Part shown: positions 17,708 through 28,165 of the stretch, one piece after another
Layout: every line of letters begins with the position of its first letter
How positions within the stretch are numbered: position 1 is the stretch's first letter
DNA from: Oscillatoria sp. FACHB-1406
GTDB lineage: Bacteria > Cyanobacteriota > Cyanobacteriia > Cyanobacteriales > Spirulinaceae
NCBI RefSeq assembly: GCF_014698145.1
Contig: NZ_JACJSM010000004.1
Span: forward strand, 124,001-188,000
Direction of reading: 5' to 3'
Length of the DNA stretch: 64,000 nucleotides
Program-made: the position numbers and the translations under genes
The notes under the pieces: generated by a model
Database searches by the model: none
Told to the model about the DNA's origin: nothing
The model's input: only the letters and a program-made list of their open reading frames with translations

Positions 17708-19918
17708 ATGAGGACTTTACAGCAACAAGCAGTGCTTTCATTTGAGCGCAATGACTATAAGACAGCTACCCAGTTATATGAACAACTAATAGAAGTTGAA
17801 CCAGAAGTAAAATCTCACTATTGGTATCTTGGAGTCCTGAAATTATTGCAGGGTGATCCGGCAGAAGCACAAGCAGCGTGGCTGACAGCAATGCTGGATG
17901 GGGATATTGAAGAGCTAGAGCGCTGGAATCTCGAACTGAGTGAAATACTGGAGTGGGAAGCTCAACGCCAAGAAACAAGAGAAGAACTTTCTCTTGCGTC
18001 AATTCTTCGCCAACAAATTTTAGAAATTAATCCTAATAATATCAATAATGCTATCTCTTTACTCCACTTAATCCTGCAATTAGGCACGTATAGAGAAGAA
18101 GAACTAATAGATGTCGGTATTGTAGAACTACTTACATCAGAATCCAGTATCGCTGTTAATTTCGAGCAACTTCTTTCTGTCATTCAGGAGGTTTTTAAGA
18201 TTGCTCCTTTCGACTCTTCTTCACTTGATTTAGTTGCCGCAAGTCTGCATCTCGCAAATAGCGAATCACAAATGGTGAAAATGCTCACTCTTTTACTAGG
18301 TATTGCTGTTGATATTGGAGGTCATAAAAGACAACCCAGAATTGCTGCCCAACTTTGTGAAATCGTTTTGGATCGATTTACTCAGCAACCCGATTTTATT
18401 TACCATCTTGCTTCTTTCTACCAAGATTCAGAGCAGTATGAAAAAGGAATTGAAACTGCCAAACTTTACTTGTCATTAGTTGAAGACAATCTCATCGAAC
18501 GCATCATTGCTAATAAAGCCATTCTGAGAAGCTTGATGGTGACAGGTGGGCATTGGCAAGAAGCGCGACAAACCTTTGAGAAGCATCGATCTATGCTACA
18601 AACTCTTGTTGAATGCCCAGAGGTAATCTTAGATTCAATTCAAATTTCGCGTTTGTTCAATTCTCTTTTTTTCGCACCATATATTGACGACTTACCTAAA
18701 GAAAATAGAACTCTGCAAAACCAGGTTGCTATTATTTGTCAACAAAATAGACAATCTATTTCTTTAGATGCAGCAAAAAAGTATTCTGTAAAATTTAGAG
18801 AAAAACGACTTGAAAAGATACAAAATCGAGTGTTAAAAATCGGTTATTTGTCAAGCTGCTTAAAATCCCATTCTGTTGGCTGGCTAGCACGTTGGCTTTT
18901 CAAATATGCTAATCGCAAGCAATTTGAGCTTTATGCTTATATGATTACTAGCCAAAATTCACACAATTTTCTACAAGATTGGTATATCGAGCAAGTTAAC
19001 CAGGCTTATTTATCAAGCAATGATGAAGAATTAGCCGAACAAATATATCGAGATGAGATCGATATTCTCATCGATCTCGACAGCATTACTTCTGATATAG
19101 CTTGCGATGTTGTGAGTTTGAAGCCCGCCCCCATTCAAGTCACCTGGCTAGGATTAGATGCCTCCGGGATTCCCGCAATTGATTATTTTATTGCCGATCC
19201 TTACGTTTTACCAGAGTCGGCTCAGGACTATTACAGCGAAAAAATTTGGCGCTTGCCCCAGACTTATATTGCTGTAGATGGATTTGAGATAGAAGTCCCG
19301 ACGTTGCGACGCAAAGATTTAGAAATTGAGGGAGATGCAATTGTTTATTTAAGCGCGCAAAGCGGCTACAAAAGACATCCGGACACAGTACGGCTACAAC
19401 TACAAATTGTTAAAGCTGTTCCCAATAGTTACTTGGCAATTAAAGGTTCTGCTAATTTAGATGCGGTACAGCGCTCTTTTTATCAAATTGCTGATGAAGA
19501 AGGAGTAGAAAGAGAACGTTTGCGTTTTCTCCAACCCGATCCTTCAGAACCTGTTCACCGTGCTAACTTAACCATTGCCGATGTAGTCCTCGACACTTAC
19601 CCCTATAATGGTGCAACCACGACTTTAGAAACTTTATGGATGGGTATTCCTTTAGTAACGCGAGTGGGAGAGCAATTCGCCGCACGTAACAGCTACACAA
19701 TGATGATGAATGCTGGAATTACTGAAGGAATCGCTTGGACGGATGAGGAGTATGTAGAGTGGGGTATTCGCTTGGGGAAAGATGAAATATTAAGAAAGGA
19801 GATTTCTTGGAAATTGAAGAAATCTCGGCAAACTGCTCCGCTGTGGAATGGAAAGCAATTCACAAGGGAGATGGAGAAGGCGTATCGGGCAATGTGGACA
19901 AGATATATCGAGTCATAA
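17708..19918 (+). CDS. TPR / O-GlcNAc transferase-like (SPINDLY, GT41-type) protein
   Basis: A 736-residue protein from ATG 17708; a TTG twelve codons upstream also lies in frame but is less likely. The N-terminal half is helical with TPR-like repeats (ERNDYKTATQLYEQL and others). The C-terminal half has OGT/SPINDLY motifs: GYLSSCLKSHSVGWL, VTWLGLDASGIPAIDYFIAD, YLSAQSGYKRHP, and DTYPYNGATTTLETLWMGIP, which bind UDP-sugar. It probably glycosylates a protein; its place just after pilA makes the pilin a reasonable target, which is inference. It faces the convergent membrane protein gene with an 8-base gap. Confidence 0.87.
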   Translation: MRTLQQQAVLSFERNDYKTATQLYEQLIEVEPEVKSHYWYLGVLKLLQGDPAEAQAAWLTAMLDGDIEELERWNLELSEILEWEAQRQETREELSLASILRQQILEINPNNINNAISLLHLILQLGTYREEELIDVGIVELLTSESSIAVNFEQLLSVIQEVFKIAPFDSSSLDLVAASLHLANSESQMVKMLTLLLGIAVDIGGHKRQPRIAAQLCEIVLDRFTQQPDFIYHLASFYQDSEQYEKGIETAKLYLSLVEDNLIERIIANKAILRSLMVTGGHWQEARQTFEKHRSMLQTLVECPEVILDSIQISRLFNSLFFAPYIDDLPKENRTLQNQVAIICQQNRQSISLDAAKKYSVKFREKRLEKIQNRVLKIGYLSSCLKSHSVGWLARWLFKYANRKQFELYAYMITSQNSHNFLQDWYIEQVNQAYLSSNDEELAEQIYRDEIDILIDLDSITSDIACDVVSLKPAPIQVTWLGLDASGIPAIDYFIADPYVLPESAQDYYSEKIWRLPQTYIAVDGFEIEVPTLRRKDLEIEGDAIVYLSAQSGYKRHPDTVRLQLQIVKAVPNSYLAIKGSANLDAVQRSFYQIADEEGVERERLRFLQPDPSEPVHRANLTIADVVLDTYPYNGATTTLETLWMGIPLVTRVGEQFAARNSYTMMMNAGITEGIAWTDEEYVEWGIRLGKDEILRKEISWKLKKSRQTAPLWNGKQFTREMEKAYRAMWTRYIES

Positions 19919-19925
19919 ATAATCA

Positions 19926-21866
19926 TTACGATCGAGCTTTAACGTAAACCCGTAAAGGTTTTGAGAGAGAGCTTCTCGTCGATGAAGCTACCCAGGCTTG
20001 TTGATAAAGACCAAATTCTGTCATTATTGCCTTATTAGAAGTTGTGCCTAGATCGACAACAACACAAGGATTGAACTGGTTGTAGAAAAATTCATGTTCC
20101 TTAACTCTTGAAAGGTTTTCAATACGGACTTGCTGAAGTTGCATAGCACTATTAGAGTTTTCTTTCAATAATACCCATAAAGGATATTCCCAATCATCGG
20201 CTTTTAAAGAAATACCTACACGATTGCATTTCTGATTTTTGACAAACTGAGATGCTCCAATAAATTCATCTCTAAGATCGGGTCTATCCATAAAATACTG
20301 ATCTGTTCGTTCTGTATTAAATATATTCGTCTGATTCAATATAGGTCGGGTTTCATTAAAAAACAAACAAATACTTGAAAAAATAATTAAAAACATAGCT
20401 ACATAAAATAAAAATCTTTGTTTTAATATGTCTTCAAAAAATTTTCCCACAAAAGGAGCATATAATATAAAAATGGCTAGATGAAGCCGACTTTGATAGG
20501 GCTGCCATTTGACAAGTAAGCAGAATAACAGAAACGCGAAAGTAGTAATGCAAAAATATTCAGTTAGTGTTTTCTGTTGTATTATTTTTTTTATGGATAC
20601 AATACTTAAGACTAATCCTAATAGAATTAGATAACAGTGAAAGGGATTAGCTGCGGTTGCTTCAAAATTGGGGAGCAAGTTAATCCCAAAATAAACTCCA
20701 GGCGATGTTATTCTAGAATCGTTAACATCAATATTTAATATTGTTGAATGGAACTTTACTATTGCGGTTTCAATAAAAGTATTATCAATACTATCAAAAG
20801 GAATAGGTAAATGTATAGCAATATTTCTAACTACATTAGAAATAAAGAGAGGTAAAGCAATTGTATCTATCTTATATTCAGGTGGAGAATATAGGGGAGT
20901 TTTAAATAAATTGATATTTCTATAATAAAAACCAATATTAATTAATATAGCAATCGAAGTAGTAAAGATTGAAGCAATTGAAGAATAAAAATAATTTCTA
21001 TTTCTCTGATGGAATATTTTAAAGATAAACCAACTATAGAAAGGTATAGCGTATAAATACGCAGTTCCTTTTGTGAGAAGTGCTAATCCCAAACTACTTC
21101 CTACAGCCCAATAATTTACAAAACTTATCTTCGATTTAGTTCCGACCAAGATGAAATAAGCTAAGCAAATTAACCAAAAACTAACAGCATAATCATTTTT
21201 GGAACTTGAGGCTTGTAGAATCCCCATTGGTAAAGTTACTACAAATACAGCGGCAAATATCTGACCGCTCGGGCTAGCTTTTAACTCCAATGCGATGAGA
21301 GAAACACCAACTATGCTAGCTATCATGCTAAACCATTGAACTAAATTGGCAAAGCGATCGCTTGCACTCAATATTTGTAAATTTAAAATTGCAAACTCAG
21401 TCCAAGGACTTTGATAAAGTTGGGGCAAATAGTTAGTTGGGTAATGAGCAACAGTTTTGTTTTGTATCCAATGGACTACACGGGGCATATGATAGGTCAT
21501 TGCATCCCAAGTATTAGGGGGGGAAACTATAGCAATCGTGCCTATAATAAGTGAGATTGAAACAATGCTTATTAACAATATTAACGAATAAGTTGGTAGT
21601 TTAAGAGAAAATTGAATTTTATGCACTCGCCTTCTAGATGAAACTCCAAAAAACAAGATTAATAAAAGATTAAAATTTACAACTATCCAAAACCCAGAAA
21701 TCCAAAAAAAGCTAATAGCAGAAAATATGTTTAGAATTTCAACTATTGCTACGATTATAAGTCCCCATGTAATAGCTGCTAATAAAACTGAGCTTCGCCA
21801 ACAACAAGAGTGCGAAAACAAAACAAACAGTAAAAAAAAAGAGAATAATGGTAAAAAAACTAACAT
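19926..21866 (-). CDS. Polytopic GT-C-like glycosyltransferase (family 39/ArnT-like)
   Basis: A 646-residue protein with about a dozen hydrophobic spans. An early loop carries the acidic motif DAMTYHMPRVVHWIQNK after the second or third span, as in bacterial GT39/ArnT-like dolichol- or polyprenyl-phosphate-sugar transferases, and it ends in a hydrophilic tail. It likely moves a sugar from a lipid carrier to a surface acceptor. The gene is AT-rich compared with its neighbours, which is common for surface-glycan loci and may signal transfer. Sugar and acceptor are unknown. Confidence 0.7.
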   Translation of the reverse strand: MLVFLPLFSFFLLFVLFSHSCCWRSSVLLAAITWGLIIVAIVEILNIFSAISFFWISGFWIVVNFNLLLILFFGVSSRRRVHKIQFSLKLPTYSLILLISIVSISLIIGTIAIVSPPNTWDAMTYHMPRVVHWIQNKTVAHYPTNYLPQLYQSPWTEFAILNLQILSASDRFANLVQWFSMIASIVGVSLIALELKASPSGQIFAAVFVVTLPMGILQASSSKNDYAVSFWLICLAYFILVGTKSKISFVNYWAVGSSLGLALLTKGTAYLYAIPFYSWFIFKIFHQRNRNYFYSSIASIFTTSIAILINIGFYYRNINLFKTPLYSPPEYKIDTIALPLFISNVVRNIAIHLPIPFDSIDNTFIETAIVKFHSTILNIDVNDSRITSPGVYFGINLLPNFEATAANPFHCYLILLGLVLSIVSIKKIIQQKTLTEYFCITTFAFLLFCLLVKWQPYQSRLHLAIFILYAPFVGKFFEDILKQRFLFYVAMFLIIFSSICLFFNETRPILNQTNIFNTERTDQYFMDRPDLRDEFIGASQFVKNQKCNRVGISLKADDWEYPLWVLLKENSNSAMQLQQVRIENLSRVKEHEFFYNQFNPCVVVDLGTTSNKAIMTEFGLYQQAWVASSTRSSLSKPLRVYVKARS

Positions 21867-21944
21867 TTTCTAGTGTTTTTAGCAGGAACTTCTAGATGAA
21901 ATGAATTTAGATAGTCAACACACCCACAATTGTTATAGAGTCTA

Positions 21945-24212
21945 TCACTCTTTTCCATCATCGCTAATAAGCTGTACTTGCAAATCTTCTAAACCTGCTG
22001 CCACTATCGCTAATTTATTCTCATACTTCAGTGAAATTCTACCCTGAAGACGCGATCGCAACTTTTCCCATTGCAGTGGCGCAAGCTGCCCTACTAACGA
22101 TAACTCTGCACTTTCACTGACATCAATTTCCTCTTCCATCAATAAATTCATTGCCACAGCAGATAGAAATAAATTTGCATCTTCTTCAGCAATTCCAGTT
22201 GTGTCAATTAACAACGTAATACGATCGCGCTCTGGATGGATTGCAATTCCCTTAAGAACTCGCTGAAACTCTCCTATCAACTCTTCTTCCGCCGCCGTCC
22301 AATCGGGAAAAATAATAAAATTAGCTTCTCTTAGCTTTAAAGGTAAAAGCGTTGCTTCAATCAAAGCAGCACTGACCGTTTCCGACATTTTTTTCCACGA
22401 AAACTGCTTTGCCCGATCCAGTCCTTTCGCAATTAACGATTGACGAACAGAAGGTTTTTGCACTTCACAAAGCGCGTTTGCCATTCCTTCAATGTTATCC
22501 TCTTTAACATAGATTGCTGCCTCTCCTGCAACTTCTGGGATAGACGCATTAGGCGTTGTAATAACGGGGCAACCGCACGCCAAAGCTTCTAGAACCGGCA
22601 ACCCAAATCCTTCGTACAGAGAAGGGTAAACTAAAGCAACTGCACCAGCATAGGCTAAACGTAGTTCTTCATCATTGAGTTGAAGAGTAAAGATTGTATT
22701 TCCAGGCGTATACTGTCGCCAAGCTTCATCGTACCAACCACGATTTCCGGTACTCACTAGCTCAAAACCGATGCGTGTTGGAAGCTGCGAAAATGCCTCA
22801 AAAAATAGTTGTGCATTTTTGTAGCCTGATGAAATACCAACTAAAATAAAATAGGGCTTAGTAATTCCATACTTAAGCTTAAATTGTGCGATTTCTTCCG
22901 GACTTGCGGGAGTGAAAATTGCTTTAATACCGCAATGAGCAACAGTAACCAGTTCTAAGTTAATATCCGGAAAACACTGAAGTAAGTCGCGTGCTGTGTT
23001 CTGCGAAATTGAGATGTAAGCAGATGCGTGCTGAATTCCATAATGCTTTTCTCGCCACATTAAGTTATTCTCTACATCTGCCCCTAACACTTCAGGAATC
23101 ATGTCATACGCCATGAAAACTGAGGGCGTACTAATCGGAGTAGTATAGTAAGTTGAAACGAATAAAGTTGCCCCTTTTTCGTCGCAAATTTGTTGGAGTA
23201 AAGCGCGCTCTGCATCAGTATCTCCATAATTATGTTGAGGAATTGTCAAATATTCAATTCCAGCGACTTTGGGCGCACTATTCTCTCTATCTAAGACAAG
23301 AATGTGCTTAGAAAATTCACTTCCAGACCATTCCTCTAACAAGCTTTGCCAAACGCGAGCAATTCCAGTGTTGTAGTATTGAAAAAAGATACCATCAATC
23401 AAGATTTTAGGACTTTTTGAGTTCGCTTCTAAGGTTTTATCTAAGGTGCGATCGCCGAATACATTAAATTGAATATCACTCCACAGAGTACTCCGAGTTT
23501 CTTGGAAAACACTGCAATAACGAGAGAAATCTAATATTTTATGTAAATCTTGAGGAAGGTCTCGTTCGCTCAATAAATGAATAAATGTTTGATTCGTATA
23601 TAAATGTAAGTTAAATTTTTGCGCGATTTCTGTCAAAGCATCTACCGTGTAGATGGCAATATGCTGACCTTCATGCGGCACATAGTAGCCCCACTCATCG
23701 GGTTTAGGATTGCTCGGCGGTAAAAGTTCTGTACTGAAGAGAATATTTTTTGAAAATTGTAAAATTTTTTCAATATCTTGGAGGGGATTGACAAAGTGTT
23801 CAAAAACTTCAAAAGCTGTCACCAGTTCAAAGCTATCTATTTCTGGCTCGTCTAGCATCTCGGTTGCAAAAAGACTTTCGCAATAGCGATCGTATCCCCA
23901 AAAATCGATCCCCATATCGCGCATCAATCTAACCAATAAACCATAGCCAGAGCCGTAATCTAAAAATTTGGCACGAATATTGAATAGATTGGCAAGAACA
24001 CTGGCTGTTAGCCGAGCAAAAGATATATTCCTCGAAACTAATCCATAATCACTTTTAGCGATTGGGCGTTTGTAAGCTTCTTCTAACCAATAAGGTTCTT
24101 CTGTTTGTACGAAGCCGCAGTTCTTGCATTGAAAATAATCAACTTCATACTTCTCTAGGACTAGAGTACGAGAAAAATGTTGAACTGGGCTATCGCAGAT
24201 TTTACATTTCAT
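21945..24212 (-). CDS. Methyltransferase-glycosyltransferase (GT4) fusion
   Basis: A 755-residue multidomain protein. Residues 1-35 hold two CxxC pairs (CKIC, CKNC), a small zinc ribbon typical of sugar C-methyltransferases. Residues about 85-200 are a class I SAM methyltransferase ([19 protein letters not shown]). Residues about 265-620 are a family 4 glycosyltransferase with [19 protein letters not shown] and an upstream nucleotide-sugar loop ([14 protein letters not shown]). A C-terminal part of about 120 residues is unassigned. It probably builds or decorates a surface glycan, in line with its neighbours. Confidence 0.82.
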   Translation of the reverse strand: MKCKICDSPVQHFSRTLVLEKYEVDYFQCKNCGFVQTEEPYWLEEAYKRPIAKSDYGLVSRNISFARLTASVLANLFNIRAKFLDYGSGYGLLVRLMRDMGIDFWGYDRYCESLFATEMLDEPEIDSFELVTAFEVFEHFVNPLQDIEKILQFSKNILFSTELLPPSNPKPDEWGYYVPHEGQHIAIYTVDALTEIAQKFNLHLYTNQTFIHLLSERDLPQDLHKILDFSRYCSVFQETRSTLWSDIQFNVFGDRTLDKTLEANSKSPKILIDGIFFQYYNTGIARVWQSLLEEWSGSEFSKHILVLDRENSAPKVAGIEYLTIPQHNYGDTDAERALLQQICDEKGATLFVSTYYTTPISTPSVFMAYDMIPEVLGADVENNLMWREKHYGIQHASAYISISQNTARDLLQCFPDINLELVTVAHCGIKAIFTPASPEEIAQFKLKYGITKPYFILVGISSGYKNAQLFFEAFSQLPTRIGFELVSTGNRGWYDEAWRQYTPGNTIFTLQLNDEELRLAYAGAVALVYPSLYEGFGLPVLEALACGCPVITTPNASIPEVAGEAAIYVKEDNIEGMANALCEVQKPSVRQSLIAKGLDRAKQFSWKKMSETVSAALIEATLLPLKLREANFIIFPDWTAAEEELIGEFQRVLKGIAIHPERDRITLLIDTTGIAEEDANLFLSAVAMNLLMEEEIDVSESAELSLVGQLAPLQWEKLRSRLQGRISLKYENKLAIVAAGLEDLQVQLISDDGKE

Positions 24213-24311
24213 GACCCTAGCTATTGATTATAAATCTTGCCAATCGCGATCGCGTTAAACAGATGGATTAAATCAACTCAATGAAAGTTGACTTCCCTTA
24301 AACCATTTAAC

Positions 24312-24827
24312 TTACTTTTTCGGTTCCGTCGTCTCGCTCGGCTTTTTACCGCTCTTCAAGTCCGCAACTTGCTGCTTCAACTTACCGAGTTGATCTTTTA
24401 ACTCCGGTTTATCTGGGTTAAGAGCAACGAGTTTTTCTAAGTGTACGATCGCGCCGTCAAAATCTCCCGTCCGAATTCCCACCGCCGCCAGCGCTTGCAG
24501 CACTTGTTGGTTGTTGGGATCCTTTGCTAGCAGCTTTTCTAGCGGTTCTTTGGCTTCTTGCAGCTTACCCAGTCTTAAGCGCGTTTCCACCAGTTGTCCG
24601 AGGGCAAATTGGTTGTCGGGTTCGCGGGCTAAAACGTCCTGGTAGCCTTTTTCAGCCGTTAAAAGCTGTTGTTTTTCTGCGTCGGCGGGGTTTTGCGGTG
24701 CTTGTTGGGCAGTTTGGGGCGTAGTGAAGAAGCTCCCTGCCATTAAAGCGGTGGAGCCGACGAAGGCTAAGATAGAGGCGATAATAATAATTTGTTGAAC
24801 AATATTTTTCTTAGTTTTCTCAGCCAT
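24312..24827 (-). CDS. Membrane-anchored TPR protein
   Basis: A 171-residue protein: a basic start, one membrane span (IIIIASILAFVGSTALMAG), an Ala/Gln/Pro linker, then about three TPR units with the canonical A-x4-P-x-N pattern (LAREPDNQFALGQL, LAKDPNNQQVLQAL, VALNPDKPELKDQL) and a Lys-rich tail. TPRs mediate protein-protein contacts; no partner is evident. It is divergent from the gene at 24940 with a 112-base gap. Confidence 0.8.
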   Translation of the reverse strand: MAEKTKKNIVQQIIIIASILAFVGSTALMAGSFFTTPQTAQQAPQNPADAEKQQLLTAEKGYQDVLAREPDNQFALGQLVETRLRLGKLQEAKEPLEKLLAKDPNNQQVLQALAAVGIRTGDFDGAIVHLEKLVALNPDKPELKDQLGKLKQQVADLKSGKKPSETTEPKK

Positions 24828-24939
24828 AAACTCGATCCAGTCTGGGATGTGCGTTTCGCGTCAGAAGCGCTATCGTTAAACTTACCCGCTTTGGCTCGAT
24901 AAGCGATCGCGTCTCTTTCAACTTTAGCAGATTGTTCCG

Positions 24940-25758
24940 ATGTCGTTCTCTTCCCCCGCACCGCCCAACCGCCGTCAATCGCTAGCCGAACTCTGGGTTT
25001 ATCCCCTCATCCTACTCGGAATATTAGTCATTGCTCGCCTGCAAATTCCCGAACTCAAACGCCTCACCGCTGAAGGACAGCAGGTTTCGCCAGAACGCTA
25101 CCAGCGGGAGGTACAACTCGAACAGTTGCGATTGAAAGCATTCCAAAACCTTCCCGCTTTTGGCTTCGATAACCTACTCGCAGACTGGGTTTTCCTTCAA
25201 TTCGTCCAATATTTTGGCGATGACGATGCGCGCGCCGTCACGGGTTACAGTATGGTTCCGGATTATTTTAAGATCGTTTTAAAACGCGATCCCCGCTTCC
25301 GAGATGCCTATTATTTCTTGGCAACAGGCGGAACACTTTATGCAGGCAGAGCGGAAGAAACAAATGCGTTAATGGAAGAGGGGCTAAAGTCGGTTACTCC
25401 GCAAGTTCCGTTCCATTCTTACTACATTTTGCGGCATAAAGGAATTAACGAGTTGTTGTTCCTCCCCAACTCGCAACAGAAAGCGCAAAAAACGTTCGAG
25501 CAGGCGGCAGAATGGGCAGAAATTTATAACGATGAAGAGAGTCAAAGGGCAGCCCGCGCTTCTCGCAGTATGGCTCAGTATTTGGAAAATAATCCGGAGA
25601 GTAAGGTTGCAAAAGTAGCAGCTTGGGGATCCGTTTTACAATCAGTTCCCGATGAAATGACGCAGAAGAGAGTGATTCAAAAAATACGCGAGTTGGGGGG
25701 TGAAGTTTCGCGCACGCCAGAGGGACAGTTTCAAGTTAAGCTTCCGGCAAAAGATTAA
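24940..25758 (+). CDS. Conserved cyanobacterial membrane-anchored helical protein
   Basis: A 272-residue protein with one N-terminal span (LWVYPLILLGILVIARLQI), then helical repeat-like sequence including GFDNLLADWVFLQFVQYFGDD and YYFLATGGTLYAGRAEETNALM. This recalls TPR-like lumenal or periplasmic proteins of cyanobacteria of unknown role. No catalytic motif is visible. A 28-base palindrome follows and may end transcription from both sides. Confidence 0.7.
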   Translation: MSFSSPAPPNRRQSLAELWVYPLILLGILVIARLQIPELKRLTAEGQQVSPERYQREVQLEQLRLKAFQNLPAFGFDNLLADWVFLQFVQYFGDDDARAVTGYSMVPDYFKIVLKRDPRFRDAYYFLATGGTLYAGRAEETNALMEEGLKSVTPQVPFHSYYILRHKGINELLFLPNSQQKAQKTFEQAAEWAEIYNDEESQRAARASRSMAQYLENNPESKVAKVAAWGSVLQSVPDEMTQKRVIQKIRELGGEVSRTPEGQFQVKLPAKD

Positions 25759-25830
25759 TTCATTTATTGATATTTAAAAACGACTACCGGGCGAATGCCA
25801 TTCGTCACTATCTGTTCTTTCTAGCCTTCC

Positions 25831-25858
25831 GTAGAGACGTTGTATACAACGTCTCTAC
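25831..25858. repeat. Perfect 28-base palindrome
   Basis: GTAGAGACGTTGTA and its reverse complement are adjacent, between two convergent genes. A near copy lies at 40980-41007. Confidence 0.9.
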
Positions 25859-25863
25859 TCCTC

Positions 25864-26751
25864 TCATCGCCGTTGCGCTCCGAGGGAAGAAACAACCAAA
25901 ACTAAGGAAGCGAGTAACATTAACGTTGAGATGGCATTAATAGCAGGAGTAATGGAGAACTTAATCATCCCGTAGACGAAGATTGGTAAAGTTGTCGTTC
26001 CAACTCCAGCGGTAAAAAAGGTAATTACAAAGTCATCAAGGGATAGGGTGAAGGCGAGTAAAGCAGCGCTTAAAATCGCGGGAGAAATAAGGGGAAGGGT
26101 AACGCGCCAAAGAGATTTCCATTCATTTGCACCTAAGTCTAAGGCAGCTTCTTCGAGGGCGGGATCGAGTTCGGCAATTCTCGCCCTTACAGTGACAGCA
26201 ACGAAGGATATATTGAAGGCAATGTGACCGATAATCACGGTAGGCAATCCTAAAACAATCCGAATTCCGAGCAGGTTTTCAATGAGTTTGAAAATGAGGC
26301 TGAAGAAGACGAGTAAGGATACGCCCATCGTAATATCGGGGATGACGATGGGTAAGAATAAGAGTGCATCGATTAAGGTACGTCCGCGAAAGCGAAAGCG
26401 CTCCATTGCAATGGCAATTGCAGTACCAAAGATTGTGGCAAAAATTGTAGAAATTACCCCAACTATAATGCTGGTTTTGAGAGACTCCCAAATTAGAACA
26501 TCGGTTGTTCCAATTTCGCCCCCTCCAACCCCTAAAAGATTGCGATACCAATCCAGGGTAAAGCCACGCCAAACGGCGTTAAAGCGGGATTTATTAAAGG
26601 AATAAATGATGAGAATGGCGATGGGAACGTACAGGAAAGCAAGTCCGAAGATGGAGACCAGCCAAAGCGAGCTTCTGGTGAAGAAGCGAATGCCTAAATC
26701 AATTCCTTGACTAAGTTTAGATTCGGGTTTGGAGGGCGCAAGTTGAGTCAT
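25864..26751 (-). CDS. potC: Spermidine/putrescine-type ABC transporter permease
   Basis: A 295-residue permease with six predicted spans and the EAA loop (EEAALDLGANEWKSLWRVTLP) that docks to the ATPase. The sequence type (YSFNKSRFNAVWRGFTLDWYRNLL) is that of PotC. It should import polyamines with PotA, PotB and PotD, none of which is next to it in this window. It may be the last gene of a split operon, as cyanobacteria often keep the parts elsewhere. Confidence 0.88.
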   Translation of the reverse strand: MTQLAPSKPESKLSQGIDLGIRFFTRSSLWLVSIFGLAFLYVPIAILIIYSFNKSRFNAVWRGFTLDWYRNLLGVGGGEIGTTDVLIWESLKTSIIVGVISTIFATIFGTAIAIAMERFRFRGRTLIDALLFLPIVIPDITMGVSLLVFFSLIFKLIENLLGIRIVLGLPTVIIGHIAFNISFVAVTVRARIAELDPALEEAALDLGANEWKSLWRVTLPLISPAILSAALLAFTLSLDDFVITFFTAGVGTTTLPIFVYGMIKFSITPAINAISTLMLLASLVLVVSSLGAQRR

Positions 26752-26929
26752 TTTAGTGAATAGTTAATAGGAGAGAGTATTAACGCAGCCAACAAATGAA
26801 ATAAAGGGAATATGTTGTATAGAGTTTAATTAAATATTTACCCTTGTTTTCACTATTTTTTACTTGCTTATCGATCGAAAGAAATGGAGAAATAATCGGT
26901 TAAAAGTGGCGGGAGTATGGAGGTAAGGG

Positions 26930-27220
26930 CTAGGAAAATTGGTAGTGCTTTTTAACGTTTTTGGTAATTTTCCAAGTGCAGGACATTCCAGCGGGAAAGG
27001 TGACGAGATCGCCTTTTCCCATACGGACGGGTTCGCTTCCTTCAGGTTGAACTGTTACTTCGCCTTCGAGAAAGTAGCAGGTTTCTGTTGCGTCATAAGT
27101 CCAGGGAAATTCGGAGATTTCTTTCGTCCAAATCGACCAGCTTTCAACGTTGAGTTGTTTGAGGCGTTCGGGGCTGGGTTGATTTTCGATTTTGATTTCG
27201 GCGGTATGATGGGTTGGCAT
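26930..27220 (-). CDS. Cupin-domain protein
   Basis: A 96-residue single cupin of the cupin_3 type: motif 1 around ETCYFLEGEVTVQPEG and motif 2 around KGDLVTFPAGMSCTWKI. Such proteins bind a metal or a small ligand; some are ureidoglycolate hydrolase-like. The function cannot be inferred further. It is preceded by palindromic repeats. Confidence 0.82.
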   Translation of the reverse strand: MPTHHTAEIKIENQPSPERLKQLNVESWSIWTKEISEFPWTYDATETCYFLEGEVTVQPEGSEPVRMGKGDLVTFPAGMSCTWKITKNVKKHYQFS

Positions 27221-27270
27221 TTTCGATCCCCTGTGACAATGAGATTTTAACGGTTTAACCTTTTATAGAA

Positions 27271-27450
27271 GGGCGAATGCCATTCGCCCCTACCTGTTCT
27301 CGGTAGGGACATTTTATCGATAAACGTCCCTACAAAATGTGGCTTTAACAGAATTAGAACTCCAGAATTGCATTTTTGTCAAGCCCAAAGTCGGTTGCAA
27401 AATCGAAATTACGAGTTCCCCAGAGCGAGGGCATAACAATGTTATGCCCT
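27271..27450. repeat. Three palindromic spacer repeats
   Basis: GGGCGAATG/CATTCGCCC at 27271-27289, GTAGGGAC...GTCCCTAC at 27303-27333, and AGGGCATAAC...GTTATGCCCT at 27428-27450 stand within 180 bases. A 69-codon frame runs across them but has no support as a gene. Confidence 0.8.
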
Positions 27451-27515
27451 TACGAAAATTTAAATTGTGTAGAGAAGAGCAATATATAACGTCTCTACAG
27501 TGCAGGATGACCTTA

Positions 27516-28139
27516 TTAATGCTCGAAAATGTCTTTAAATTGCATTAAGTCTAAGGAGACGAAGACGGGCAAACATTCAAAGCATTGTTGGGCGATACGA
27601 TCGCGGCCTTCGCGTTCTAGCATGGCGATTAGCTTATCTTTAGCACTCAGCAGATAGCGCACGTCGTTCATTGCGTAGCGCAATTGTTCTTCTGTGAGAT
27701 GGGCGGCGTTACCCCAGTCGGAACTTTGAGAGGTTTTATCGAGTTCGATGCTTTCGAGTTCTTGGATCAGGGATTTGAGTCCGTGTTGGGAGGTGTAGGT
27801 ACGGGCGAGTTTGCTGGCAATTTTGGTGCAGAAGATGGGGCGGGTTTGGATGCCAAAAGTATGTTGAAGTTGAGCGAGGTCGAAGCGGGCAAAGTGAAAG
27901 ACTTTGAGAACGCGATCGCTTTCCATCAGTTTTTTGAGGTTGGGGGCTTCGGTTTGCCCTTTAGCAATGCGGATGGCGGTGACGCGCTGCTGAGAATCGC
28001 ACAGTTGTACCAAACAAAGCCGATCGCGCTGCGGAATTAAGCCCATTGTTTCGGTATCGATCGCGATCGCGTCTTCTTCAAGATACTGTTCGAGCCTATC
28101 GTTAGGAAGGTCGCGATCGCAAGCTAGAAAGTCAATCAT
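27516..28139 (-). CDS. rnd: RNase D-like 3'-5' exonuclease
   Basis: A 207-residue DEDD-type exonuclease: IAIDTETMGL (motif I, D-x-E), FHFARFDLAQL (motif II) and YAMNDVRYLL (motif III, D-x3-Y). It lacks the HRDC domains of full-length E. coli RNase D, as is usual in cyanobacteria. It would trim the 3' ends of tRNA precursors and other stable RNAs. Confidence 0.88.
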   Translation of the reverse strand: MIDFLACDRDLPNDRLEQYLEEDAIAIDTETMGLIPQRDRLCLVQLCDSQQRVTAIRIAKGQTEAPNLKKLMESDRVLKVFHFARFDLAQLQHTFGIQTRPIFCTKIASKLARTYTSQHGLKSLIQELESIELDKTSQSSDWGNAAHLTEEQLRYAMNDVRYLLSAKDKLIAMLEREGRDRIAQQCFECLPVFVSLDLMQFKDIFEH

Positions 28140-28165
28140 GCTGATTAAAAATTAAAAATTGAAAA

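Noticed and set aside
27339-27548. 69-codon plus-strand frame after the cupin gene
   Set aside because: It runs through palindromic repeats, overlaps the rnd stop region and has no recognisable composition or ribosome-binding site.
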